Assembly (NCBI RefSeq): GCF_903064525.1
Contig: NZ_LR797830.1
Location: forward strand, 248,001 to 312,000
Reading direction: 5' to 3'
From: Methylacidimicrobium sp. AP8
Lineage (GTDB): Bacteria; Verrucomicrobiota; Verrucomicrobiia; Methylacidiphilales; Methylacidiphilaceae
Length of the DNA stretch: 64,000 bases
Below, piece by piece: positions 46,344 through 55,429 of the stretch; positions within the stretch are counted from its first letter, which is position 1, and every line of letters begins with the position of its first letter. The notes beneath the pieces were generated by a model. That model worked only from the letters and a program-made list of their open reading frames with translations, did no database searches and was not told the DNA's origin. Both the position numbers and the translations under genes were made by a program.

Positions 46344-47120
46344 TTATGTTCTGACCTGGATGTCCTGGTAGGCGGCCCACCCGATCAGGGTGAAGGGAAC
46401 GGATTGGACGGCGAAGAAGAGCAGCAAAAGGATCAGCCGTAGCCGGGGAACGAGCTTCGGGGTCTGCTGGTCGAGTTCCTGCTTGATGTAGTCGGCGACG
46501 ATGGCGACGGCCCGCGAGTCGGGATAGATCACGGGCGGTGCGGCGCTCAGGTATTGCTGCACGTCCTGGGAGACCGCCTCTTCGGCTTCCGTGATCCGGA
46601 CGGAGAGCATCCAGCTGAGGAACGGATGCATCCGCTGGAAGTTTTGGGCGGCGCTCTTCGCATAGATCTTGGCGATCGTGAACTTCGTATTGGGGCTGGT
46701 CAACGGGATGGTCGGGCCGCCGCTCTGATCCTGCCAGAGCGAGGGGTCGTGGGGCTCCTGGCCCAGCTGCCAGACGGTCTTCCGGGCATCTTGGAAGGTG
46801 GCGTGCTTCCATCCTTCGTTGCTCTGGAGCGAGGCCGCCCAGCGGTCAACGAACCCTTCTCCGGCGGCCTTGGCATGGCTCAGGGCGAAAAACAGCAGCG
46901 CGCCCACGAAGGTCGCCAGGGCGGCGATGCCGCAAAAGAGATGGTGGATCGGGTTGGCGTGAAAAAGCAGATTCCAGAGCTTGGTGTAATTGCTGGCCAG
47001 CCACCAGCAGCCGCCGGCGAGGAGAGCGGCGGCCACCCCAGTCAGCACGAACTGTCCCGTTGCTTCGACGAGGAAAAGAAGGATGCAGGCGCCGGTGACG
47101 GCGATCAGGTCTCCGAGCAT
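46344..47120 (-). CDS. membrane protein beside the tubulin-like system; paralogue of 10911-11684
   Basis: 258 residues from ATG 47120 (MLGDLIAVTGACILLF). Two N-terminal hydrophobic segments around an LWN motif at ~residue 49, a third segment ALATFVGALLFFALSH, a ~130-residue soluble part, and a final helix ending TLIGWAAYQDIQVRT. The layout is the same as in the protein at 10911-11684. It is divergently transcribed from the tubulin-like gene across a 313-bp region, which suggests joint control. No known motif. Confidence 0.7.
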   Translation of the reverse strand: MLGDLIAVTGACILLFLVEATGQFVLTGVAAALLAGGCWWLASNYTKLWNLLFHANPIHHLFCGIAALATFVGALLFFALSHAKAAGEGFVDRWAASLQSNEGWKHATFQDARKTVWQLGQEPHDPSLWQDQSGGPTIPLTSPNTKFTIAKIYAKSAAQNFQRMHPFLSWMLSVRITEAEEAVSQDVQQYLSAAPPVIYPDSRAVAIVADYIKQELDQQTPKLVPRLRLILLLLFFAVQSVPFTLIGWAAYQDIQVRT

Positions 47121-47433
47121 AAGACAGCTTTTAGGGTGTAAGAAAGGAGAGGGGCGAGTCAAGACGCCGGGCGCCCGGCCGATGGGTTCCCGGCGGTTCT
47201 CGTCCGAAGGGCTTGCCGGAAGGGGGAAGTTCGCAAGGCTTCCGAGCAAAAGGGATTGCTTTTTTTTCCCGCGCGGGTAATCCGATTCGAAGATATCCCT
47301 CGACCGCAGCTGATTTTGGTCCCGCGAAAGAATTTTCTCCCACGGCCCGGCAGAAGAACCGATCGGCGAAGCAAGAGGCGGGGGATAGGCCGGGCGATGG
47401 GGATCAGGGCAGGATGCTAGGCGAATCGGATGC
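47121..47433. other. divergent intergenic region upstream of the tubulin-like gene
   Basis: 313 bp without a coding sequence I can support. It presumably carries divergent promoters for the membrane-protein and tubulin-like genes. A T8 tract at about 47259-47266 is not preceded by a convincing stem. No repeat copy and no clear -35/-10 pair were found. Confidence 0.4.
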
Positions 47434-50400
47434 ATGAATCCTAACCACATGATCATCGGCCTGGGGGGGACAGGAGGCAAAATCATCCGGGCCTTCCGAA
47501 AGACCATCTACCAGGAATTCCGAAGCTTGAGTCCCAAGGAGATAAGCCTCGGATACCTCTACGTCGATTCGAGCGACGAGCTGATGCATCTTGACGATCC
47601 CACCTGGAAGATCCTGGGGCAGAGCGTGCAGCTGGGGCCGAACAGCCAGCTGCACATTCGGTGCGCCAATCTCTCCGCCATCCTGGAAAATCTGACCAAC
47701 TATCCGGGCATCCGCCCTTGGATCGGAGATCGTGCGATTTGGAACGACATTTTGGGCGGAATCGTCGGCGACGCGATCGGCGGACAGAAGCGGAGGCTCG
47801 GCCGGTTTCTCTTCGCCAATCATGCGACCGAGTTTCGCAACCGGCTGACCGCTCAGGTGCGCGAGCTGCAACAGGGCGGGGAGGCCAGCGTGACCTTCCA
47901 CGTCTGTGCCGGCCTGGCGGGAGGGACCGGGAGCGGTACGATCATCGACGCCTTTTGCCAGATCCGGCGTCTCTATCCCGACTCCTTGCAATATCGCATC
48001 ATCGGATACCTTCTCCTTCCGGAGGAACATCCGAAGCCCAACTGGAACACCGGCAACTACCATGCCAACGGCTATGCGGCGCTGGCGGAGCTCAACGCGC
48101 TGAGCGTCGGAAAGTTCTTCCCCTGCGACATCGCGGGGGACGGCAGCCGGATGACCGACTTGCAGACGCCCTTTAACGGCGCCTATCTCTTCAGCACGCA
48201 CAACGAGAACGGGCTTGCTCTCAGCGTGGACGACATCCCGAACGTGGTCGCGGATTTTCTCTATCAGAAGATCGTCACGGTGCGGAAGGTGAACTGGGCG
48301 AACCTAGCCAGGCAGGAGAACGCGGAAAACGGAGACGGGATGCCGGAAACGATCCCTGGGACCAACATCGGGGTTCGGTCCAAAAGATGGCTCACCTTCG
48401 GGGTGAAGAGGATTGCCGTGCCGGAGGAGGAGATTGCGGAATATCTCGCCTACCAGTTCGCCCGGCAGGCGGCCCTGCAGCTCCGCTACAACAACTGGTC
48501 GGAGACCGAGGGCTACCTGCCCAACGCCAAGAACGTCGATCTGATGAGCTACGCGACCGCTCCGGAGCAGCTCGAGCGGTGGCTGATCTCCGACGAGCAC
48601 CTGATTTTGTCGGCGCCCGTCCTGGAGGCGGACGGGACGCAGGGGCGTTGGCAGCCGATCACCCGGTACTGGACGACCGTTGTCGGGGCTTTCAAGCAGG
48701 AGATCCAGGAGAGGGAGGACGGAGCCAAGTGGCTCGACAGCCTCAAGGGAAGGCTGGAAATCCGTTTCAGCGACCAGTACCGCGGTCACGGTGTCAAGGC
48801 CTTTTATCAGACCGTATCGGCCTCGGCCCGGGAGCGGGCGCGGGAGATCCGGCAGAAGCTCGAGAGAGAGTTGTTCGGCAACTGGCGGGACGGGGTCCGG
48901 TCCGTTCATGAGATCGGCGCGCTCGTGGGCGCCGTGATCAGCTATCTGCGCGCCCGCTTCGAACGCTTCGATGACGACTTGTCCAAAGCGAAATCGCAGG
49001 AGGAGAGTCTTGCCAAGAAGCTCAAGGAGCAAGAGAAGGAATGGGTTAAGGTCGGGGTCATCTCCGACATGTTCGGGAAACGGAAGCGGATTTTCGACGC
49101 CTGTGCCCTGACCCTCCAAGACCTCTACGCCTGCCGGACGCGCATCGAAGGTTGGCAGTTCGCCAAGAAATTCGCTCCGGTGCTCATCGAGGAGATGACC
49201 CAATTGAAAGCCGAGCTCGACCGGAGCTCCGCGATGATCGCGGAGGCGCTCAAGAGCTTCGAGGAGCAGATTGCCGAACGCTGCGTCGATGAAGGCGGAG
49301 CGGTCGATTATCGGCAGCAGGTCATCCGGTTCTACGATCCGGATCTGGTCCGGACGGTGACGCGCAGGCTAATGAAGGATGCCAGGGAGCAGCTCACCCA
49401 GACGCAGCGGGTCCGGTCCGCTCTGGTCGGCATGTTGGGCGACAAGCTCGATTTCCGCACGTTCAATGAACGGATCAACCGGACGACCTTCCTGGACGTG
49501 CTCGCCAGCCAGTGCATGGAGAACGCGAAGATCGCCCACAATAATCTAATCGAAAGCACCAAGGAGAAGCTGATCGGTGTGAGCATCATCGATAAGCTGC
49601 GCGACCGCTATGGGGATCGGCAGTCCCTCCGCCTCTTCGTGGATGGAATCGTCAAAGCGGCCGGCAACTACTTGATTTTCAACCCGGACGAAATCAAGCG
49701 ATCGGCGCCGGGAATCAATCCGGGGGCGCAAATCTGCGTCTCGACCTTCACGGTGATCCTCCCCAAGGCGCCGGAAGCGGAAGATTTCGTCAAGATGCTG
49801 CGCGAGGTCTTTTGGGAGTGCGTGCAGACGACGGCGCGCGATTTCCTGGAGGGGAGCCGACCCAACGAGATCATCCTGGCCAGCGTCACCAATCTTTTCC
49901 CGCTGCGCGTGGTCCAGCTGCTCTCCTTTCTGCGGGCTCGGTATCTGGAACGGGTCAACGGCCCCAACCCGGCCCGCGCCCGGATGGAAATCCATATCGA
50001 GGATGACGGGCAGTCTCTTCCGAGCCTTTTCCTGCCGAGCCGGAGCGAGCTCCAGGATCGGATCGCTCCCTATCTGCTCCTCGGCAAGGCCTTGGGATTG
50101 ATCGCCGGCCGGGAGAACGAACGAGGGGCTCAGGAGCTGGCCATGCTCACCAAGGACGAGTTCGGCATCGAGACGCCGATCTTCCTGGAAGGAGCGACGA
50201 TCCCCGAAATCCTGGCCAATCTCCCTGAGTCGAAAGCCTTGACCCTGGAGGAAGCGGTAGCCAAGCACCTTGAGGATCCCCAGGTGCGCCGGGATCCGAA
50301 TCGCACCGAGACGACACAGAAGCTAGTCGCCATGGTCAACGAGTTCTCGCGTCAGCTCCCTCTTTCGGATCCTCAGGCCAAGCTTTTCCCGGAATGGGGC

Positions 50401-50436
50401 CGGCGGGCGATCAAGCTGCTCCGCGGGGAGGGATAG
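47434..50436 (+). CDS. tubulin/FtsZ-superfamily large protein (Tubulin_2-like)
   Basis: 1000 residues. The N-terminal GTPase domain has MIIGLGGTGGKIIRAF (glycine-rich nucleotide loop, 6-21) and the tubulin signature CAGLAGGTGSGT (~158-169), followed by FLYQKIV-type helices. A long helical middle (about 440-720) includes Lys/Glu-rich coiled coil (KSQEESLAKKLKEQEKEW). The rest is alpha/beta without a recognised motif. No TM helix or signal peptide, so it is cytoplasmic. The family was noted by Makarova and Koonin (2010) as the core of a predicted membrane-remodelling system with OmpA-family and von Willebrand A proteins. The next gene, 4 bp away, is an OmpA-domain protein, in keeping with that. 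Polymerisation is untested. Confidence 0.88.
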   Translation: MNPNHMIIGLGGTGGKIIRAFRKTIYQEFRSLSPKEISLGYLYVDSSDELMHLDDPTWKILGQSVQLGPNSQLHIRCANLSAILENLTNYPGIRPWIGDRAIWNDILGGIVGDAIGGQKRRLGRFLFANHATEFRNRLTAQVRELQQGGEASVTFHVCAGLAGGTGSGTIIDAFCQIRRLYPDSLQYRIIGYLLLPEEHPKPNWNTGNYHANGYAALAELNALSVGKFFPCDIAGDGSRMTDLQTPFNGAYLFSTHNENGLALSVDDIPNVVADFLYQKIVTVRKVNWANLARQENAENGDGMPETIPGTNIGVRSKRWLTFGVKRIAVPEEEIAEYLAYQFARQAALQLRYNNWSETEGYLPNAKNVDLMSYATAPEQLERWLISDEHLILSAPVLEADGTQGRWQPITRYWTTVVGAFKQEIQEREDGAKWLDSLKGRLEIRFSDQYRGHGVKAFYQTVSASARERAREIRQKLERELFGNWRDGVRSVHEIGALVGAVISYLRARFERFDDDLSKAKSQEESLAKKLKEQEKEWVKVGVISDMFGKRKRIFDACALTLQDLYACRTRIEGWQFAKKFAPVLIEEMTQLKAELDRSSAMIAEALKSFEEQIAERCVDEGGAVDYRQQVIRFYDPDLVRTVTRRLMKDAREQLTQTQRVRSALVGMLGDKLDFRTFNERINRTTFLDVLASQCMENAKIAHNNLIESTKEKLIGVSIIDKLRDRYGDRQSLRLFVDGIVKAAGNYLIFNPDEIKRSAPGINPGAQICVSTFTVILPKAPEAEDFVKMLREVFWECVQTTARDFLEGSRPNEIILASVTNLFPLRVVQLLSFLRARYLERVNGPNPARARMEIHIEDDGQSLPSLFLPSRSELQDRIAPYLLLGKALGLIAGRENERGAQELAMLTKDEFGIETPIFLEGATIPEILANLPESKALTLEEAVAKHLEDPQVRRDPNRTETTQKLVAMVNEFSRQLPLSDPQAKLFPEWGRRAIKLLRGEG

Positions 50437-50440
50437 CGCC

Positions 50441-52093
50441 GTGCCTCCCGCACCGGAGAGCTCGGGAGAACCGCCGGTCAGACGAGGCTTTTGCCGGAAC
50501 TACGGAAATTGTCCGACCCGAGCGGATACCCGCGCGGTGATCGCAGTTCCGGAAGGCAAGGAGTTTGTCTGCCCGGACTGCGGGAGCCCTCTGGTTCCTG
50601 AGGAAGAGGTTCTTCGCCGGCCGAGCCGAAGCCGTAAGGGAGGGCTTGGCCTCTTTCTGCTGCTTCTTCTGTTGCTGGGCGGCGGGGCGGGTCTTTGGCT
50701 GGCCCTGCGCGGGCAGCCGAGTCCCAAAACCGCGCCCGCGCCCCCGTCGCCGCCGCCTCCCATGACGCCCCCGCCGCCCATTGCCGAGCGGACGCTCTTT
50801 ACCGTCTCCGGCTCCCGAATTCTGGCGGCGAGGCTTGTCCCCGAGCTGGTGCAAGCATTCCTCTCCGAAGAGCTGCGCGCGACCGAGGTCGCCATCCGGC
50901 GGGGAAGGGACGGCCGATCGCTTGTCGTCGCCGGAAAGTCCGCGGAGGGGAAGGAAGAGCTTTGGGTCCGCATCGCGGCTTCGAGCACCGCGGAGGGCTG
51001 GAAGGATCTAGCCGAAGACAGAACCCAGATCGCGATGGCCTTCCGCAGAATTACGCCCGAGGAAGCGGCGCTTTTCGGCAAGGCGGTCAACATCACGGCA
51101 CCGGACTCCGAGCATGTCATCGGTGTCAGCGGAATCGCGGCGATCGTTTCGCCCGCCAACCCGGTTTCTCAGATCTCCTTGAGCGATCTGCGCAAGATCT
51201 TTCAGGGCTGGGAAGGGAGCGGCAAGGCCCTAGGCTTCCCGGGAGGGAAAATCGCCCTCTACGCTCCTGCGGCGGACACGGCCGGCTGGCAACTCTTCGC
51301 TCGCCGTGTGCTTGGGGGGGCTCCCGGCTCGTCCGCGATCATCCGCTTGGAAAGCGGCGAGGAGGTCTCTTCCCGGGTCGCGGCCGATGCTCGGGCCCTC
51401 GGGATCGTCGACTTCCCCCACATCGGTCGCTGCAAGGCCTTGGCTCTCTATGAGAAGGGCACTATCCCGCTGGCCCCGACGTTCGCATCGCTCGAGTCGG
51501 AAGCCTATCTGCTTTCGACTCGGCTCTACCTCTACACGAAGGGGAGCGGGCGGAATCCCGACGTTGACGCCTTTATCCAGTTCGCCCTTTCCGATCGGGG
51601 GCAGCAGGTCGTGCAGAAGGTCGGCTTCGTCGGCGCGGCGACAAAGGCGGCCGAAGCGGCGGAATCGTTGATTCAACCGAAGACCGAAATCCCCCGCGAT
51701 GCGCCGATGGATTACCGGGACCTGGTCAAGGGGGGGAATCGGGTCGCCTTCGACGTCCGTTTCCGGACCGGGAGCGCCGAGCTGGACAACAAGGCTCTCG
51801 TCGACATTCGTAGGCTGGCGAAGGTGATGAGCGAAAGGGGGGAGGCGGACCAAGCGGTTCTCCTGATCGGCTTTACCGACAATGTGGGGGATCGCGCCTA
51901 CAACTTGCGCCTCTCGGTCGAACGGGCAAAAAGCGTGGGCCAGGCGCTACGCGTCCTGGGGATCCCCGTCGCAGCGACCGCAGGGGAGGGGGACCAGATG
52001 CCCGTAGCGTCGAATGACACCCCGGAGGGCCGAGAGAAGAATCGCCGCGTCGAGCTTTGGATCGTTCAGGGGAAAGCCGCCGCGCAGCCCTAA
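50441..52093 (+). CDS. zinc-ribbon, single-TM, PstS-like and OmpA-like fusion protein
   Basis: 550 residues. N-terminal zinc ribbon with Cys18, Cys24, Cys44 and Cys47 in a CRNYGNCP...VCPDCG arrangement, predicted cytoplasmic; a TM helix at ~68-89; a Pro-rich linker; a PstS-like periplasmic binding domain (~119-400, FTVSGSRILAARLVPEL, DLRKIFQGWEGSG); then an OmpA-like peptidoglycan-binding domain (~430-545, GFTDNVGDRAYNLRLSVERAK and NRRVELW). GTG start with GGAGG ~9 nt upstream; 4 bp after the tubulin-like gene. It could link a cytoplasmic tubulin-like filament to peptidoglycan. Bound ligand unknown. Confidence 0.88.
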   Translation: MPPAPESSGEPPVRRGFCRNYGNCPTRADTRAVIAVPEGKEFVCPDCGSPLVPEEEVLRRPSRSRKGGLGLFLLLLLLLGGGAGLWLALRGQPSPKTAPAPPSPPPPMTPPPPIAERTLFTVSGSRILAARLVPELVQAFLSEELRATEVAIRRGRDGRSLVVAGKSAEGKEELWVRIAASSTAEGWKDLAEDRTQIAMAFRRITPEEAALFGKAVNITAPDSEHVIGVSGIAAIVSPANPVSQISLSDLRKIFQGWEGSGKALGFPGGKIALYAPAADTAGWQLFARRVLGGAPGSSAIIRLESGEEVSSRVAADARALGIVDFPHIGRCKALALYEKGTIPLAPTFASLESEAYLLSTRLYLYTKGSGRNPDVDAFIQFALSDRGQQVVQKVGFVGAATKAAEAAESLIQPKTEIPRDAPMDYRDLVKGGNRVAFDVRFRTGSAELDNKALVDIRRLAKVMSERGEADQAVLLIGFTDNVGDRAYNLRLSVERAKSVGQALRVLGIPVAATAGEGDQMPVASNDTPEGREKNRRVELWIVQGKAAAQP

Positions 52094-52103
52094 CCAGCTT
52101 CCC

Positions 52104-52274
52104 TAGCTCACAAAATTTCTATCCGGGGTGCGGGGCCGACGGGCCTGGAGGCAAGGCGGGGCGTGGGTTTGCCCTGCGGAGCTGTATGAAGCCATTGTAC
52201 GAGGAGGGCCAGAAACCGAGCCCTGAAGAAGGAGTCGGATCCATTGCGCAAGCCGCAGGAGAAGGCTTGTCAGA
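52104..52274. repeat. diverged full-length copy of the palindromic repeat
   Basis: Alignable along its length with copies 1 and 2, including CTCACAAAATTTC at the left, GGAGCTGTATGAAG in the centre and GCAAGCCGCAGGAGAAGGCTTGTCAGA at the right, but with many substitutions. It starts 11 bp after the stop of the OmpA-domain gene and separates it from the next gene. Confidence 0.8.
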
Positions 52275-52354
52275 CAGAAAGACCAACTCTGCTCTTACTT
52301 TGACAAAGCCGTGAAAATGAGAGAGAATGTTTCGTCACTAGGGCCAGGAGGCGT

Positions 52355-54002
52355 ATGAGCGATCTTGTTGATCCCGATGCGGATGTGAATCCTAGGAACC
52401 GGCCGGTGAACGCGGCCGGCAACGGACGGGCAAACGGCGCCCCGCCGCCTGCCGGAAGGGCTTCCGGGCGAACGCGCAAGGGGAAATGTCCGAACTTTGG
52501 GGAATGCCCGAACGGCGGAACGGTGATCGAGGTGCCGGAAGGGGCGTCATTCGTCTGCCCGGAATGCAACAGCGAGCTTTTGCCCGAACAAAGCCGCGGG
52601 GCCCGAAAATTACGGAGGCTCTTGGTCCCCTGTGCGCTTGCTGCGGCTCTCGGCCTCTTGGGAGCCGGTTCCTATTGGGTCGCGGGATCCCTGGTGAGCC
52701 TGATTGCGAAAAAGGGGGGCAACGAGTTGGGGACGACGGTGCAAAAGGGCGGGCCTCCGTCCGGCGACGGCAAAGGAGAGCTTGCGCTGCCTCCTCTGCG
52801 GGAGCGGAAGCCGACGCTCGCCGATGCGGAAGCGGCATTGCGGAAGGATCTGCCAAAGGGAATCACGCTGGTTTCGCTAAAACCGAACGAGGAGCAAAAA
52901 AATCCGGACGGCTCCTGGAGCAATGCCTATGACGCAACCGTCGTAGCCGAGAACGCGTACTATTGGGTTCCCGTTGCGGATCTGGATGCCGCAAACTTGG
53001 CCAGGCGGTTAGGCGAGGTTCCCGCTGACGAGCGGTCCTGGGCGCGACGGCACCTGAAAGATCTAGTGCTTACTCAGGACCAGGGACCAGGCCAGGAGTA
53101 TCTCTTCGACCGGAAGAAGCCGCTCGCTTTCTTGACGCCGGGCACCCCGTTCCCATTCGTGTGGAAAGTCGTGGCGACACCCGGAGAGGATGGTTCGTGG
53201 AAGTTCGTCCCGACCTCCCCACTTCCTTTTACGGCGCCGGCGCCGAGCGAAGGGGGAGCGGACACCCGGTTGGTGCTGCTGAGCGACCCCGAGCTCGAGC
53301 AGGCGCAATTGCTCGAGAGGCGGCGTTGGGACCAATTCGTCCAGCGGCTTAAGGAAATCGATCGGCAGGCCAGAAGCCGATACCGCGAGGTCATGAGCAA
53401 CGCCCCCGCCCGGGTCCGGAAGCCGGACGTGTTCCGAGCGGGGAGCGGCGGACCGACGACCCTGGCGGAAGGAGCCGGGCTCGGTGCGGTCGGCGGAGCC
53501 TTGGGGAGCCATGTTCGGCGGCGGGGAAGGGGCCGGGATTGGCGCGGGGATCGGCATGCTCCTGGGAGCCCTCGGCGGGGGGATCTATTCGCACCAGAAG
53601 CAGCAGAAGCAATACGAGGCGGCGCTGGCCGAGCGGGAGAGATATGAGCGCATGGCTGCCTCCGCCAAGCGCCGAGCACGCGATGAGCTTCTCGCGCAGT
53701 ACGAGCAAGAGCTGGAGCAGCAGGCGCAGCAGCGGCTCTCGCTGCTGGCGGGCGGCACCGTGGGGGTGAGCAAGTCTTCGCCTTTTGGGGGCGGCCCCGC
53801 GAATCCGTGGAGAGACCCGGCGGCTACGGAGATGCCCCCGTCCTCGTCGGAGGGTTCCGGGCCGCCACCTATGCCTCCGCTACCGACGCAACAAACCGAT
53901 GGACCACCGTCGGGATCCGGACCGTTCGGTGGCAACGCTCCTTTCCCGCCGACGGATAGCGGTGGCCCTCCACCACCTCCTCCCCCGCCTCCGCCGTATT
54001 GA
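52355..54002 (+). CDS. zinc-ribbon, single-TM, glycine-zipper/coiled-coil protein with an apparent frameshift
   Basis: Two frames, 52355-53647 and 53484-54002, together encode one protein of about 549 residues if one G is removed from GGGG at 53503-53506. The first part has a zinc ribbon (Cys45, Cys51, Cys68, Cys71) resembling the neighbour's (PEG-x2-FVCP-x-C), a TM helix (~89-117) and a soluble domain. The glycine zipper GAGLGAVGGALG continues across the break as FGGGEGAGIGAGIGMLLGALGGG, then a coiled coil (~580-bp onward, EAALAERERYERMA) and a Pro-rich tail ending in PPPPPPPPPPY. AGGAGG precedes ATG 52355. It may be a sequencing error, recent mutation or recoding. Confidence 0.75.
53503..53506 (+). 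other. apparent frameshift site (GGGG)
   Basis: Removing one G joins the frames seamlessly as G-A-L-G-A-M-F-G-G within the glycine zipper. The upstream frame continues to a stop at 53645-53647 with a very Arg-rich, non-protein-like sequence, as expected for a shifted frame. Confidence 0.7.
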
Positions 54003-54027
54003 ACGCGTTCCTAGGCGGATAGATCGG

Positions 54028-54240
54028 CTAACCGCCGGCGACTACCCGCAGCACTTCCACGCGATCTTCCGGCTGGAGCCGGCGCACGCTCCATTCCCGC
54101 CTGGGAAGGACCTCCTTGTTGAGTTCTACGAGAACAATCTTGGCGGGATAGCCGAGAGAGACCAGGAGATCCGAGACCGAGGTGCCGGCGGGGACCGTCG
54201 CCTCCTTCCCGTTCACGTGGATGCGGCATTCGTCAGGCAT
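54028..54240 (-). CDS. thiS: sulfur carrier protein ThiS
   Basis: 70 residues, MPDECRIHVNGKEATVP...VLRVVAGG. The ubiquitin-like fold pattern and the C-terminal Gly-Gly, the site of thiocarboxylate formation in thiazole synthesis, are intact. The start at 54240 lies inside thiH (28-bp overlap), preceded by GGGAAGA. Confidence 0.93.
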   Translation of the reverse strand: MPDECRIHVNGKEATVPAGTSVSDLLVSLGYPAKIVLVELNKEVLPRREWSVRRLQPEDRVEVLRVVAGG

Positions 54241-55343
54241 TCTTCCCAATCTTTCCATACCGGTTCGTAGCCGATCTCGCGTAGGCGGTCGGCGATCGCA
54301 CGCGGAGACCGTTCGTCGGAGGTGGCGAATTGTTCCTCGGCTGCGTCGGCTGCTTCCACTGGAGTCGGCGGTTCCGAACGGCCGGCGACCGTCCGGTGCA
54401 GCCGCTCCCTTCCCGCGCCCGTGTAGCCTCCGGGATCGGTTCGGGATCCTGCGCTTAGGAGCGTGATGCCGAGCGGAATCAGCCGATCCCGTAGCAAGGG
54501 GGATTCGCGGGTGGAAAGAACAAGTCCGACCTGAGGAAAAAGGATCCGAAAAGCGCAGTGCAGCTGGACGAATTCCCGATCGGAGACCGGATATTCCGGC
54601 ACGAACCCGCCGGCTGCAGGCCGCAAGCGCGGCAGCGAGATCGTCAAATAGGATCGCCAGGCATGCTTGAGGAGCCATGCCGCATGGGCTGCCAGGGCGA
54701 AGGCATCTTCGCGCCAAGGAGCCAGGCCAAGGAGGGCGCCGATCCCGATCCGGCGAAAGCCTGCGCGGTAGGCCCGTTCCGGCGCCTGGAGCCGCCAACC
54801 GAAGTCGCGTTTCGGCCCGGAGAGATGAAGAGAGGCGTACGCTTGCGGATCATAGGTCTCCTGATACACAACGACCCCTTCGGCTCCGGAATCGACGATC
54901 CGGCGGTACTCGTCGGTTTCCAAAGGAGCAATCTCGATCGAGATTGAAGGGAAATACGGGCGGATTCGTCGAATGCAGGCCGCCACATACGCTGGCGAAA
55001 CCCATTTGGGGTGCTCTCCGGCAACCAGGAGAATCGATCGAAATCCCTGCTCGGCCAGGTACCGGGCTTCCCGCTCGACCTCCTCCGGGCTCAGCGTGAC
55101 GCGGAGAATCGGGTTGGATCGGGAAAAGCCGCAATAGCGGCAGACATTCACACACTCGTTGGAGAGGTAGAGCGGAGCGAAGAGCCGGACGGTTTTCCCG
55201 TAGTGCTGGACGGTCCGATCGTGCGCTCTCTGCGCCATGGCTTCCATTTCCGAAGGCGTCTTGGGCTCCAGGAGGGAACGAAAGAGAGCTTGCTCACGGA
55301 AGAACGGAAAGGTTCGCTCCTGCAGCGCTTCGAGAAAGGACAT
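54213..55343 (-). CDS. thiH: 2-iminoacetate synthase ThiH
   Basis: Radical SAM enzyme cleaving tyrosine to dehydroglycine for thiamin thiazole. 376 residues with the cluster motif C64-x3-C68-x2-C71 (NECVNVCRYCGF), then LLVAGEHPKWVSPAYV and YQETYDPQAYASLHLSGPKRDFGWRLQAPERA. thiS overlaps its 3' end. No TPP riboswitch is recognisable in the short upstream region. Confidence 0.95.
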   Translation of the reverse strand: MSFLEALQERTFPFFREQALFRSLLEPKTPSEMEAMAQRAHDRTVQHYGKTVRLFAPLYLSNECVNVCRYCGFSRSNPILRVTLSPEEVEREARYLAEQGFRSILLVAGEHPKWVSPAYVAACIRRIRPYFPSISIEIAPLETDEYRRIVDSGAEGVVVYQETYDPQAYASLHLSGPKRDFGWRLQAPERAYRAGFRRIGIGALLGLAPWREDAFALAAHAAWLLKHAWRSYLTISLPRLRPAAGGFVPEYPVSDREFVQLHCAFRILFPQVGLVLSTRESPLLRDRLIPLGITLLSAGSRTDPGGYTGAGRERLHRTVAGRSEPPTPVEAADAAEEQFATSDERSPRAIADRLREIGYEPVWKDWEECLTNAAST

Positions 55344-55429
55344 GATGCAAGCCTAGCGCAGGCCGCGCCCGGCCACAAGAGAGCGCACCGGCCGCAAGCC
55401 CGAGAAAATCCTCTCCCTGCGGCGATCGA

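Noticed and set aside
47240-47300. T8 tract before the tubulin-like gene as a terminator
   Set aside because: No stable GC-rich stem directly precedes it on either strand.
53484-54002. The second half of the zinc-ribbon/glycine-zipper gene as an independent gene
   Set aside because: The glycine zipper runs continuously across the break and the first Met of that frame has no ribosome site, so a frameshift is the simpler reading, though internal initiation cannot be excluded.
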